Assembly: GCA_015272165.1 (NCBI GenBank)
Contig: JACYMF010000058.1
Location: 1-64,000 of the forward strand
Source of the DNA: Cyanobacterium sp. T60_A2020_053
GTDB lineage: Bacteria > Cyanobacteriota > Cyanobacteriia > Cyanobacteriales > Cyanobacteriaceae
Direction: 5' to 3'
DNA length: 64,000 bases
Position numbers and translations under genes: made by a program. Position 1 is the stretch's first letter, and every line of letters begins with the position of its first letter. The notes under the pieces are model-generated. The model was not told where the DNA came from. It ran no database searches and saw only the letters and a program-made list of their open reading frames with translations. Shown piece after piece: positions 55,401 to 64,000 of this stretch.

Positions 55401-57614
55401 GGTTGTTTCTGCGCTATCTTCTGGATTAACAGGAATATTGATATTAGCTGAGTTAATTTGATTGAAAGTTAAGTTATTACCTTGAAAAGCAAAATCATTA
55501 CCTAAGAAAAGATTACCGCTAACGGTTTGATTCCCGCTTGTGATAATTTTACCGTCAATGATTGCCACCGCATTTAAGCCACCATTTGGGAAGAAGGGCG
55601 CTAATTGAGGGTTATCTTTCAAAGTAACTAAGGCTAAATTACCCGAAACCGTTAAAGATTTACCAAATAAACCAGATAAAACAATAGTATCACCTCCCGT
55701 GATGGTAATATCCCCAGCGCCCTCCGTGGGGTTAGGTGCGCTATTATCTTGAGGAATAGAGGGTAAATCAGCCACCGCACCACTGAGAAGAATATTACTC
55801 CCTGTGATGGTTATATCACCAGAGGAAATCGCACCTCCTGTAAAAATTCCTCCTAATGCCACATTACCACCGCTACTAATACTTAAATTACCACCGTTAC
55901 TATTAATCGGATCATCTGAACTTGTGGTTAAACTGGTTATCAGAATATTTCCCCCAGTTTCAAGGTTAATATTACCGCCATTGCCACCGCTTAATAAAGA
56001 TGAACTATCAAGATTATCAATATTTATACCGCCACCACTGATAATGTTAATACTACCGTTATTACTAGAGATTTCTAAATCTGCGCCTTTTATATCTCCC
56101 CCTGCTGTTAAAGCAACATTAAGCGCCCCTCCCCCCAAAAAGTTATTCTTGAAAATAATGTCATTATCAGCAATGAGACTCAAAGTCGGCACTATTTCTC
56201 CTTCCTGAGTGACATTAATATCAGTTTCTACGGTGATATTACCTTCTGCCAATGCTTCCGAGGCGGTAGTAATGGTGACGCTTACCCCTTCATTTAAAGA
56301 ATTTTCAATTTGTGTGGCATCCACAAAGGAATTATCTGCTGTGGGTTGAAATAAATTAGGATTACCACCGTCAAAATTACCGTCAATACTACCATCTTCT
56401 GTTCTATTAATAACAATATTTGAGGGGTCTAACAACCATTCCCCTGCTAAAACTGATCCTAATGCAGAAAGGTGGAGGGCGCTGGATGTCTCCACTTTAC
56501 CACCATTTCGGGCGCTAATATTGCCATAAAATTGGGTATTTTCCTTTGACCATAATACAACAGTTCCCCCCTGTTGACTACCATCCACATTAATAGTCGA
56601 GTCACTATCCATCACAGTAACCGCTGAGGTGGGTAAATTTCCTTTACCTTGCCAATCGCCACCAAGTTTGACACTTCCCCCCGTTTCCCCTTGTGCGGAA
56701 AGATTTGCACCCAATAAACCGACATTTTTCCCTAAAACTGTTACGCTTCCTCCCGTCTCTACTCCGTCAGCATTCAAACTATTATTAACAATGGCGTTGC
56801 CCTGCCCTGTTGGTATTTCTGTATTATTAATAGTAACTTTCTCCCCCGTCAATAAAGTGGGCAAATCTTGGGGGGTGAACCCTAATAAATTTCCTTGCTC
56901 ATCTTGCGGTATATTAAGCTCTAAGCTCAGTAAACTGCCTTCAGGGGTTATTTTTATCCTTGATGTGCCTTCAATGGCTTGTATGAGAATATTTCCTGAT
57001 GGGGTGGTGATTTTTCCGGTATTGATAACATTGCCACCGATAAGAGTTAAATTTTGCCCTGTGGCTAAAGATAAATCACCTTTGTTGACGATGCTACCGA
57101 TATTATCTTGATTAAAAATAAAACTGCTAGGATTACCTAACAAATTATCGTAATTGTTGGGGTGGAGGGCGCTAAAGGTTTCTTCACCAAAACCGATACC
57201 TGTGGCAGTGGTAGCGGTAAAATCTGCTGGTACATTTAAACTAAAATTATCCCCAAAAACAATACCAGCAGGATTGAGAAAAAAGAGATTAGAGTTACCG
57301 CCCATAACTTCCATCAACCCATTAAGTTGGGAAACATTGCCACCGGTTACACGAGTTAAAATATTTTGAATATTAGGATTAGTCAAGAATGTAGCGATTT
57401 GATCTTGACTTAAACCAAATTCTTGGAAACTATGGAATAAATTTTGACCATCCCTTGATAAACTTGTACCATCAATGGTGATTTGCTGTCCTTCTCTGGT
57501 GATGATGGTGGCAGTTGTACCATCAATTTTTATTTCTTGGGCGAGGGCGCTGGTATGATGGTTAAAAAGTAAGCCTGAGATTACTGTTAGCAGTAAATTT
57601 ACTTTTTTATTCAT
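52404..57614 (-). CDS. Secreted FHA-domain / choice-of-anchor-L / CHAT protease fusion
   Basis: 1736 residues. A signal peptide ends near 25 (SALAQ). Residues ~27-180 match the TPS/filamentous-haemagglutinin N-domain (NPNI at 79-82, NPAGIVFG at 114-121). A Gly/Asn-rich beta-helix region follows (~180-880). Then comes a choice-of-anchor L-like domain (about 890-1130; LSTGNV...ASEEYNEFV...DVFGFFLNG). The C-terminus (~1440-1736) is a CHAT peptidase with HFATHG (H1576) and LSACNTA (C1619). No TpsB porin is nearby. The fold order implies an exported, surface-located cysteine protease; this is inference. Confidence 0.9.
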   Translation of the reverse strand: MNKKVNLLLTVISGLLFNHHTSALAQEIKIDGTTATIITREGQQITIDGTSLSRDGQNLFHSFQEFGLSQDQIATFLTNPNIQNILTRVTGGNVSQLNGLMEVMGGNSNLFFLNPAGIVFGDNFSLNVPADFTATTATGIGFGEETFSALHPNNYDNLLGNPSSFIFNQDNIGSIVNKGDLSLATGQNLTLIGGNVINTGKITTPSGNILIQAIEGTSRIKITPEGSLLSLELNIPQDEQGNLLGFTPQDLPTLLTGEKVTINNTEIPTGQGNAIVNNSLNADGVETGGSVTVLGKNVGLLGANLSAQGETGGSVKLGGDWQGKGNLPTSAVTVMDSDSTINVDGSQQGGTVVLWSKENTQFYGNISARNGGKVETSSALHLSALGSVLAGEWLLDPSNIVINRTEDGSIDGNFDGGNPNLFQPTADNSFVDATQIENSLNEGVSVTITTASEALAEGNITVETDINVTQEGEIVPTLSLIADNDIIFKNNFLGGGALNVALTAGGDIKGADLEISSNNGSINIISGGGINIDNLDSSSLLSGGNGGNINLETGGNILITSLTTSSDDPINSNGGNLSISSGGNVALGGIFTGGAISSGDITITGSNILLSGAVADLPSIPQDNSAPNPTEGAGDITITGGDTIVLSGLFGKSLTVSGNLALVTLKDNPQLAPFFPNGGLNAVAIIDGKIITSGNQTVSGNLFLGNDFAFQGNNLTFNQINSANINIPVNPEDSAETTISNAFGVLATLPIQTNANPRNLLLDSAGLINFNADVGRQNPLNTLTIADSQKVNLGNDLISVNDILINAPLALSGNILMDSQQGSITVTEDTTVEAGSNITLSATEDLTLNNVTVIPASEVDETRNDGANSNNNLTVTASNDAQQLADAIVGEGVDVTEAKFTGADTSAGSFSGGSGVGLGIDTGIILSTGNVNDAVGANTEGGKTTDNLTPGDVDLNGLITEGLTQDASVLEITFETEGGNLFVNYIFASEEYNEFVNSSFNDVFGFFLNGRNIAVVPNTNQPVTVNTINNGNPSGVDATNPQLFNDNTINPETGLSPFNLEFDGFTNTLTAQTGNLEPGSYTIKFAIADVSDTALDSAVFIQGSSFGDTRVLGGNTGGLANINLESRQGSVITNNLNLAGVRGADLNINAGNNVLVNTINARGSDGRGGIVDIRTGNLFQATGVLPESNVSISTVGTESGDLVKIQYGGLNDNNLPVPFQVTGEDIINGTKGNIETSRLNISDEVFPFTSIQENVSIISQSPSVEAPVETPIDPREELLTEGKIFPNPTNNESPSSTNLDPNANYTPNLAVTTIEGAQGILQDLATETGVKSSFIHVTFTPANYNPATADDDLARREALKTQEFEAVGVDTPDIATFLRPDSAPSDRLDILMITPDGKPLRVVVPVSREEVVQTATDLWANVSNAFDLNDDYLPDAQKLYSWLVEPLEELLTAQEIENLVYLLPGDIRFVPLAALHDAKSGQFLVEKYSSGLAPSINLNDNRYRSIKDRNLLAMGASEFANPEVVPLPAAGLELPTVQTVWQNNPNVSRLDSSNFTLDNVRASLNQSYGIVHFATHGEFNPDDLSQSYIQLYDSRLNINELRTLNLGNLDVDLLVLSACNTAFGNELAELGFAGLAVQAGVRSALGSVWQVSDTGTLALMTEFYQQLQNQTIKAEALRQAQLSMLTGDTAKSADGEIITTSNKEISLADLPPVSRQGEDFSHPFYWAPFTMIGNPW

Positions 57615-57792
57615 GGTGGTTAAGAAAATTAGGGCAAATTTTGCTCAAATTATAGCTAATTTAGCTCATTATAAAGATCATTCTCTAAGCAAAAATTAAG
57701 AAACTTTACGTTAACATTAGTTTTACTCTCTTAAACTACCTTTGTGCCTTTGCGCCTTTGCGAGACATAAAAATATAGTTGTTACTGAATTT

Positions 57793-59607
57793 TTAATTTG
57801 GCTGGGGAATAGAAGGAGTATTTTTAAATTGCATAGCATAAAGTTTGGCATAATAACCATTTTGTGCTAGTAATTCTTCATGAGTACCGACTTCTTGAAT
57901 TTTACCTTTTTCTAATGCCACAATTTGATCAGCATTTTGGATGGTAGAAAGACGATGGGCAATAACTACCGTAGTGCGATTTTGACACAAGTTATCTAGG
58001 GCTTCCTGCACGACTTTTTCAGAAACGGTGTCGAGGGCGCTGGTGGCTTCATCTAGCAACAATAACTCAGGATTACGTAATAATGCTCTAGCGATGGCGA
58101 TACGTTGTTTTTGCCCTCCTGATAATAATACACCTCTATCTCCTATTTCTGTTTCTAATTGTTGAGGTAATTCCATCACAAAATCATAAGCATTGGCTTG
58201 TTTTAATGCATTAATTAATTGATTATCATCAATATTTTCTAAACCATAAGAAACATTGTAACGGACACTATTATTAAACAAAAAAGTGTCTTGACTTACT
58301 ACTGCCATTTTTGCTCTAATAGTTTTTAACTCATATTTTTTATAATCAATATTATCAATTAAAATTTTTCCTTGGGTGGGATCATAAAATCTAACAAATA
58401 AATCCCCTAAAGTTGATTTTCCCGAACCAGATGAGCCTACTAAAGCTGTTACTTTTCCTTGAGGAATTGATAATTGAATATTATCTAAAACTACTTTATC
58501 ATGCCCCGGATATGTAAAGGTGACATGGTCAAAATAAAATTCTTTTTGAAGGGAAGAAAAAGCAATATTACCTTGTGGTAAAAAGGGTTTATCTTGACGA
58601 TTTAAAAATTCATTAACCACCTCAACACTACTAGATTGATTGGCAAAAGCGTTACGTTGATTATCGATTTGAGCGACCAACGGCACGGCACGAAATAACA
58701 CTATTAAATAAGTTAACAATACTGGTACTAAAGTATTAGCATTTTCGCCAAGGCTAACTTTTCCAATAATTACAATGGCTAAGATAATCAATATCCCTCC
58801 TATTTCATTCAATGGAGAAATAAGCATACTATTGTATTCAACTGCTAAATCTGCCTGTTGTTTTTGATTCATTAAATTGGTTAAATTATAATACTCTTCC
58901 TTTTCTTTGCTCATGGATTTAACTAATCTAATTCCTGTTAATATTTCGATTAATTTTTGAGAATAAGTACGAGCAATTTGTCTTTGTTTTCTACCTAATT
59001 CTTTTGACCTTTCTACAAAAAATTGATTACTTAAGCTCAGTAAAAATAATAAAAAACCCGTAATTAATGTTAATTGCCACGAAATAGTGAAAAGTATCAC
59101 TGTAAAAGTGAATAAATTAAAAGAAATAGTAACCATTTTAATGGCGGTATTAACTGACGCAGCAGTGCGAGATGATTCTGTTTCTAAATTACTAATTAAT
59201 GTGCCAACTTTTGTTCTTTGAAAAAAGTCTAAGTCCACTGACATTAACAAGTCTAATAAGTCGTATTTTAAACGGTTAGATAAACTTTTACTTAACCATG
59301 AGCTAAATAAAAGATTTAAGATATTATTAATGTTTTTAAACACAATAATACAAATAATTATCCCTAGCATTAAAGCTATTTTTGTATTACCTTCAAATGT
59401 ATCAAAAAAACTAAAAGGTTTACTTAAAATGGGAGGAAAATTTTTGGTATCCAGTAAAGTAGGGTCTAATATACTTAAAACTATAGGGATAATCAGAGTA
59501 ACACCAATACTATTAAAAAAAGCGCCCGAAAAACCAAACAATAAACTTGCGAGAATTAGCCAACGAAATTGAAGCGCATATTTGAGTAGTAATTTGTTAT
59601 GATTCAT
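57793..59607 (-). CDS. ABC exporter (fused membrane and ATPase domains)
   Basis: 604 residues, MsbA/HlyB-like half-transporter: six membrane helices (about 15-320), then the ATPase with GSSGSGKST Walker A, LSGGQKQR signature and LLLLDEATSALD Walker B. Related cyanobacterial genes (HepA-like) export glycolipid or polysaccharide. The glycosyltransferase upstream on the same strand (90-bp gap) supports an envelope-glycan role; the substrate is unknown. Confidence 0.92.
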   Translation of the reverse strand: MNHNKLLLKYALQFRWLILASLLFGFSGAFFNSIGVTLIIPIVLSILDPTLLDTKNFPPILSKPFSFFDTFEGNTKIALMLGIIICIIVFKNINNILNLLFSSWLSKSLSNRLKYDLLDLLMSVDLDFFQRTKVGTLISNLETESSRTAASVNTAIKMVTISFNLFTFTVILFTISWQLTLITGFLLFLLSLSNQFFVERSKELGRKQRQIARTYSQKLIEILTGIRLVKSMSKEKEEYYNLTNLMNQKQQADLAVEYNSMLISPLNEIGGILIILAIVIIGKVSLGENANTLVPVLLTYLIVLFRAVPLVAQIDNQRNAFANQSSSVEVVNEFLNRQDKPFLPQGNIAFSSLQKEFYFDHVTFTYPGHDKVVLDNIQLSIPQGKVTALVGSSGSGKSTLGDLFVRFYDPTQGKILIDNIDYKKYELKTIRAKMAVVSQDTFLFNNSVRYNVSYGLENIDDNQLINALKQANAYDFVMELPQQLETEIGDRGVLLSGGQKQRIAIARALLRNPELLLLDEATSALDTVSEKVVQEALDNLCQNRTTVVIAHRLSTIQNADQIVALEKGKIQEVGTHEELLAQNGYYAKLYAMQFKNTPSIPQPN

Positions 59608-59697
59608 GAAAAATGATTAAATAAGGGCTAAAGCCTTAAAGATAAAAGTATATTAATCCAGTGTGATTTGGGCTAAAGCCCTAACTACAAACTTACT

Positions 59698-60897
59698 TTA
59701 AGTTATGACGGAATCGATCACTTGTTGTAACATAAATTCCATTTGCTCTAAGCTAAAATACATAAAATAGCGTTCTCTAGCTTGTAATCCTTTATTCAAG
59801 GCTGTGGCATAATCGTTAAAAATATTCTGGATAGTTTCAGCTATAGCTGAGGGTGATTCAGGTTCAACTAAATATCCTGTATCCTGCAATAATTCAGGAA
59901 TATCACCTACTTTAGTGGCTAGAATCGGTTTAGCCATAGTCATGGCATCGGTCAATTTTAACGGAAATTGAGCAATAGTTTCAAGGGTATCCCGTTGGGG
60001 TATCACCATAATATCAGCGCCCGTCACCATTTCGGGCATCATCTCGAAGGGTTGCGGAGGCAGATAAATTAACCATTTTGCCCATTTTTCTTGTAAATAT
60101 TGATCATAATCATCATAGGGGCTACCGCCTACAATGACAAGGCGTAAATCTTCTTCATTGAGTATATCCAGCGCCCTCAACACATCCTCAACACCTTTGT
60201 AGGGGCGAGGGGCGCCGGGAAACATCAACACCCGATAATCTTGTAAACCGTATTTTTCTTTAACGGTTTTTTGATTATAATTAGCTGGGTTAAATAACTG
60301 TAAATCCTTCCCTTGGGGAATATAAATGCCCCCGAAACGTTTTTGTAAAAAGAGATTATGGGTAGTAATGGCATCGGCATAACTGGTAAATTTTTCTAAC
60401 CGTCTCAAGTAGAATGGATGGTCAGGATTTCTTAGTTTACCATCTCCTTTAATAACTTCCTTCATGAATTTTAGGGGATTTAAACCTAAGCGCCAGTCAT
60501 CTCCCCCATACCAACTCATTTCCCAGTCATCAATGTCTAAAATTAACGGTTTGCGCGCCAAAAGTTTTTTAATAATACCGATGCCAAAACTACTCACTTT
60601 CAACTTAACAGCATAAATAATATCCCCATCAATACAACTTAGTAACTCTTTACTAGCTCCAAAAAGATTGGAGTAATAGTCACAAGGAATATAAGTAATG
60701 GGAATTTTCGTGGAAAAACGAGGAGTTTCGCTGTCAAAACCTAAGCCAAAAATTCTTACTTGATAGCCTAATCTGGTTAATGCTTCAGCGATCAAAAATG
60801 GGCGCACGCCACCGCCCCAGCGCCCAGAACCTTTACTGGATAAGTCACTGACGATAATGGAAATTTTTAAATCAGAATTATTTTTGTTGGTATTCAC
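59698..60897 (-). CDS. Glycosyltransferase family 4/1
   Basis: 399 residues, GT-B fold. WGGGVRPFLIAEALTRLGYQV N-domain; GAPRPYKGVEDVLRALDIL and TLETIAQFPLKLTDAMTMAKPILATKVGDIPELL form the nucleotide-sugar site. The start is GTG at 60895-60897. Likely with the downstream ABC exporter; acceptor unknown. Confidence 0.88.
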   Translation of the reverse strand: MNTNKNNSDLKISIIVSDLSSKGSGRWGGGVRPFLIAEALTRLGYQVRIFGLGFDSETPRFSTKIPITYIPCDYYSNLFGASKELLSCIDGDIIYAVKLKVSSFGIGIIKKLLARKPLILDIDDWEMSWYGGDDWRLGLNPLKFMKEVIKGDGKLRNPDHPFYLRRLEKFTSYADAITTHNLFLQKRFGGIYIPQGKDLQLFNPANYNQKTVKEKYGLQDYRVLMFPGAPRPYKGVEDVLRALDILNEEDLRLVIVGGSPYDDYDQYLQEKWAKWLIYLPPQPFEMMPEMVTGADIMVIPQRDTLETIAQFPLKLTDAMTMAKPILATKVGDIPELLQDTGYLVEPESPSAIAETIQNIFNDYATALNKGLQARERYFMYFSLEQMEFMLQQVIDSVIT

Positions 60898-60997
60898 AAG
60901 TTACAGATGGCATTATTTATGATCAATAATCCATTGAATGAAAGACTGATATATAATGGCAAGTTAAGTTTTGTTAATTACACTCGCCATTTATACC

Positions 60998-61771
60998 ATG
61001 AATATTATCAGAATACCAGTATTATCCGATAACTATATCTTCATAATTCATGATTCTAATACGAATCAAGTGGCAGTAGTTGATCCAGCCGAAGCTGAAC
61101 CGGTGTTAAACTGTATCAAAGAATTAAATGGTCAATTAGTGGCAATTTTTAACACCCATCACCATGGCGATCATGTGGGCGGTAATAAAGAATTAATCAA
61201 GGCTTTTCCTAATGCAGTGGTATATGGTGGCGAGGAGGATAGGGGTAGAATACCCCATCAACAAGTATTTTTGCAAGAAGGAGATACCGTAGAATTTGTC
61301 GGGCGCAAAGGAGAAGTTTTTTTTGTACCCGGCCATACCAAAGCGCACATCGCCTATTATTTTCCCCCCGTCGAAGCGTCAGAGGCTGGGGAACTATTTT
61401 GCGGAGATACATTGTTTTCGGGGGGTTGTGGGCGCTTGTTTGAAGGCACACCAGCCCAAATGGTGGACTCTTTGGGAAAAATACGCAGTTTACCCGATCA
61501 AACTAGGGTATGGTGCGCCCATGAATACACCCTCAGTAACTTAAATTTTGCTATAACCATTGAAAGTAACAATTTACACTTGCAGGATCGCTATCAAGAG
61601 GTTAAGATAGCACGTCAAGAAAATAAATCTACTATCCCCGCTTGGTTGGGCAATGAAAAAATGACTAATCCTTTTTTACGATGGGATAGCCCAGAAATTC
61701 AGTCTGCTATGGGTTTTACTGAACCTAGTCGAGTTTTCGGGCGCTTACGGGGCATGAAAGACAACTTTTAA
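60998..61771 (+). CDS. gloB: Hydroxyacylglutathione hydrolase (glyoxalase II)
   Basis: 257 residues, metallo-beta-lactamase fold. HHHGDH (54-59), PGHTKAH, FCGDTLFSGGCGRLFEGT and CAHEYTLSNL carry all metal ligands. Completes methylglyoxal detoxification after glyoxalase I. ATG at 60998 is chosen over a frame opening nine codons earlier. Divergent from the glycosyltransferase. Confidence 0.94.
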   Translation: MNIIRIPVLSDNYIFIIHDSNTNQVAVVDPAEAEPVLNCIKELNGQLVAIFNTHHHGDHVGGNKELIKAFPNAVVYGGEEDRGRIPHQQVFLQEGDTVEFVGRKGEVFFVPGHTKAHIAYYFPPVEASEAGELFCGDTLFSGGCGRLFEGTPAQMVDSLGKIRSLPDQTRVWCAHEYTLSNLNFAITIESNNLHLQDRYQEVKIARQENKSTIPAWLGNEKMTNPFLRWDSPEIQSAMGFTEPSRVFGRLRGMKDNF

Positions 61772-61837
61772 AAGGGCAAAGGTTTGAAAAGGGCAAAGTT
61801 AAAAGGGCAAAGGTTAAATAAGTAACCAGTAATTATT

Positions 61838-61938
61838 CCCTCTGCTTCCCTTTCTCCCTCTGCTTCCCCTTCTCCCCCTTCTCTCCCTTCTCTCCCTTCT
61901 CTCCCTTCTCTCCCTTCTCTCCCTTCTCTCCCCCCCTG
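61838..61938. repeat. Pyrimidine-rich 9-bp array (TTCTCTCCC)
   Basis: About eight perfect TTCTCTCCC units preceded by degenerate CTTCCCTTT units, upstream of the LCP gene. Confidence 0.92.
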
Positions 61939-61964
61939 CTTCCCCTACCACCTAACACCATAAT

Positions 61965-63356
61965 ATGTCAGTAAGCAAACTCAACTACCATCCCACGAAA
62001 AAAATGCGCCCCAAACCGCAACAGCCCAAAACGCCCAAAAAAGTAAATTGGCTATTAATGGGTTTTGGTTTAAGTGCCATTGCTTCGGTTTCCACTGTGT
62101 TAGGGGCGCTGATGGCTCTATCACTTACTCAAACTCCCTTTTCTCAAGTCAGATTATCCGCCAAGGAAGAAGCTGTATTTAACCAAGAAGATGCCGTTAC
62201 CTTCAGTAGTTTAAATATACCGAATCTCAGTCGCCCTGTTAATATTTTAGTCTTGGGGGTTAAAGTGTTAACCTCCGATATTGCCGATCATCCCAAAGAT
62301 AATTTAGGCTACCATGCCTTAGTCAATTCTTTTGATGGCTTATCCGATAGTATATTATTACTAAGGTTTGATCCTCAAAAAAATGATGTGGTGGTTTTAT
62401 CCATTCCTAGGGATACTAAAACTTTTGTGCCTGATGTGGGAATTACCAAAATTAATGAAGCTAATGCCCATGGTGGTCCGGCTTTGGCGGCGGAATCAGT
62501 GAGTAATATGTTAGATGGGGTGGAAATTGATCGCTACATCCGTATCAATGTGCAAGGGGTAGAAAAATTAATTGATGCCTTGGGTGGCGTAGATTTTTAT
62601 GTCCCCAAAGATATGAAGTATAGTGATGACAGTCAAAGGTTGTATATTAATCTAAAAGAAGGTCAACAACATCTCGATGGTGATAAGGCGTTACAATTAC
62701 TACGTTTTCGTTATGATGCTTTAGGGGATGTGGGTAGAGTGCAACGACAACAAGCGGTGCTACGGGCGCTCGTTGAACAGGCTTTAAATCCTCGCACCAT
62801 CCTCAGAATGCCCGAAATTTTGGGGGTGATTCGTTCTCACTTAGATACAAATTTAAGTACCAATGAAATTATTGCCCTTTCTGCATTTGCTGGGCAAAAA
62901 AGTCGCTCTAATTTTAAAATGGTGATGTTACCTGGAGAGTTTAATCAACCAGAAGAAGGTGAGTTAAGTTATTGGCTACCTCATCCTAGAAGTATTAATA
63001 AAATTGCCGTGGAGCATTTTAATGCTACTCCAGATTACTACGAGGTGACAGAGCAAGAATTTAACCCTAGTCAAGTGCGTATTGCTATTCAAACGAATCC
63101 TGATGACACAGAAAAAGCTCAAAGTTTAACAACCGCTTTAGCTGAAGCCGGTTATAGGCGAGTGTTTGTAAGTTCTATTCCTCAAAATCAACCCTTAGCA
63201 AAAACTAGAATTATTGCTCAAAATGGCGATGCTTCTACAGCGGCACGAATTCGTGCTGATTTGGGTATCGGTGAAGTATTGGTGGAAGGCACTGGAGTTA
63301 TTAGTACAGATGTAACTATTCAGGTGGGCGCTGATTGGCAATATTCCCCAGAATAA
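61965..63356 (+). CDS. LytR-CpsA-Psr (LCP) family protein with LytR_C domain
   Basis: 463 residues. A basic N-terminus, one membrane helix (about 27-48), LCP phosphotransferase domain (DGLSDSILLLRFDP, LSIPRDTKT, EANAHGGP, HLDGDKALQLLRFRYDALGDVGRVQRQQ) and a C-terminal LytR_C domain (~350-460). LCP proteins attach glycopolymers to the cell wall. Nearby GT and ABC exporter genes fit a common envelope theme, though on another strand. Confidence 0.92.
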   Translation: MSVSKLNYHPTKKMRPKPQQPKTPKKVNWLLMGFGLSAIASVSTVLGALMALSLTQTPFSQVRLSAKEEAVFNQEDAVTFSSLNIPNLSRPVNILVLGVKVLTSDIADHPKDNLGYHALVNSFDGLSDSILLLRFDPQKNDVVVLSIPRDTKTFVPDVGITKINEANAHGGPALAAESVSNMLDGVEIDRYIRINVQGVEKLIDALGGVDFYVPKDMKYSDDSQRLYINLKEGQQHLDGDKALQLLRFRYDALGDVGRVQRQQAVLRALVEQALNPRTILRMPEILGVIRSHLDTNLSTNEIIALSAFAGQKSRSNFKMVMLPGEFNQPEEGELSYWLPHPRSINKIAVEHFNATPDYYEVTEQEFNPSQVRIAIQTNPDDTEKAQSLTTALAEAGYRRVFVSSIPQNQPLAKTRIIAQNGDASTAARIRADLGIGEVLVEGTGVISTDVTIQVGADWQYSPE

Positions 63357-63410
63357 GCAGAGTGGTTTCAAGGTAGTATCAAAGTAGATTTGTTGTAAAC
63401 GTTCAGAGGG

Positions 63411-64000
63411 TTATGCAACCAAAGAGATTGACTCATCATCTGTGTCAATCTTACCCGAAGTGAAGGAATCTGAAGATGGACAAGGAATGCTATCTCTTGG
63501 GATTAAAGATGGGGTCGAATTTCCTTGTCTATTTGCCTCAATAGTTTCTCGGATAAATTCCAAAACATGACGATTTTGAGAACGTAAACTACTTACTACC
63601 GTCAGCATTCTTGCCACGAAGATACTACCATTCTCGCTTTGTGAACCAAAACTCGTCTTTTTCCACAGCACCGCTGGACGAATTGCTCTCTCGGCGCCAT
63701 TATTCGTCGGTTCTAAATTTTCTACATCTACAAATAGCCACAAAGCATTTTCCACCTTCAATAATCCCAAAAAAGTCCTGCATTCCATTCACAATCATAC
63801 GATAAGAATGACGATATACCCCACTCATCAAAGAGACTAAAGCTACCACTGTAGCACCATAGCCACTTTCACAGACGTTTTCGGGAAAATTAGCTCTTGT
63901 TTTCGTGCCACAATGGTCACACTCTAATTGATGTCAGCGATGTTCGACTATTTCTAGTGCCATGGGTGGTATTTCCACTATTTGATGGCGATAAGGATGG
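63411..64000 (-). pseudogene. IS66-type transposase, degenerate, runs off window
   Basis: C-terminal part: LEPTNNGAERAIRPAVLWKK and SFGSQSENGSIFVARMLTVV, typical of IS66 TnpC, with a ~125-aa open frame from 63788. Upstream (about 63790-64000 on the minus strand) the zinc-finger part reads HPYRHQIVEIPPMA, LECDHCGTKTRANFPENV and VYRHSYRMIVNGMQDFFGI with an in-frame stop. The DDE catalytic middle is missing: the first part joins directly to the last. It is a dead fragment; it runs off the window at 64000. Confidence 0.88.

Noticed and set aside
56629..57111. Proline-rich ORFs on the plus strand inside the FHA-CHAT gene
   Set aside because: Shadow frames opposite Gly/Asn/Thr-rich beta-helix codons; they have no motif of their own.

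Overview
The window is chromosomal DNA from a cyanobacterium. It carries psbV (cytochrome c-550), petJ (cytochrome c6), psaK, ndhA, chlI, a separate rpoC1, the plastid/cyanobacterial ribosomal protein Ycf65, a ctaC-ctaD-ctaE oxidase cluster and glnB. The DNA is AT-rich and full of short dispersed repeats. The HIP1 palindrome (GCGATCGC), common in many cyanobacteria, was not seen. A Cyanobacterium/Geminocystis-like chroococcalean is my best guess, but that is inference.

Layout. 0-2.5 kb: a group II intron on the minus strand whose maturase has lost the central reverse-transcriptase blocks, beside the 3' remnant of a LuxR-type response regulator. 2.6-11.9 kb: queC, a DUF3120-like membrane protein, a 51-residue CXXCXGXG protein, hemW, a sugar ABC permease, a methyltransferase, a DUF4330-like protein, psbV, an alpha/beta hydrolase and petJ. 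12-23 kb: an HlyD adaptor, DUF29, an ABC1/UbiB kinase, a PIN toxin-antitoxin pair, a MerR regulator, a GlcD-type FAD oxidase, a tandem duplication of an Rpn/DUF4351 nuclease gene whose second copy is broken, a phosphoesterase and a Nudix hydrolase. 23-36 kb: a second DUF29 gene, a PEP-CTERM protein, an aldo/keto reductase, a PRC-barrel protein, a CbiQ-like ECF component, ndhA, a second PIN toxin-antitoxin pair, psaK, a methyltransferase, ycf65, a 3' fragment of a second group II intron, initiator tRNA-Met and a HAD phosphatase. 36-52 kb: tmk, a Fur-family regulator, a CbiX-like chelatase, chlI, ctaCDE, ackA, rpoC1, a hydrolase, an anti-sigma-type ATPase, glnB, a zinc-ribbon membrane protein, a ProA paralogue apparently lacking the catalytic cysteine, and a coiled-coil protein. 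52-64 kb: a 1736-residue secreted protein joining a filamentous-haemagglutinin N-domain, a choice-of-anchor L-like domain and a C-terminal CHAT protease, followed by an ABC exporter and a glycosyltransferase on the same strand, then gloB, an LCP-family ligase and a degenerate IS66 transposase.

The most striking genome-scale signal is a non-palindromic heptamer, AGCGCCC/GGGCGCT. I counted about 114 copies by hand, roughly one per 560 bp, inside and between genes and equally in both orientations. Chance predicts one or two. The second layer is repeats: many 7-bp tandem arrays of several sequence families, purine-rich 9-bp arrays, a ~120-bp double-hairpin element with one compensatory base-pair change, and two families of small terminal-inverted-repeat elements, one with perfect 9-bp target duplications. 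These repeats fill most intergenic gaps, extend or end reading frames, and separate ctaD from ctaE.
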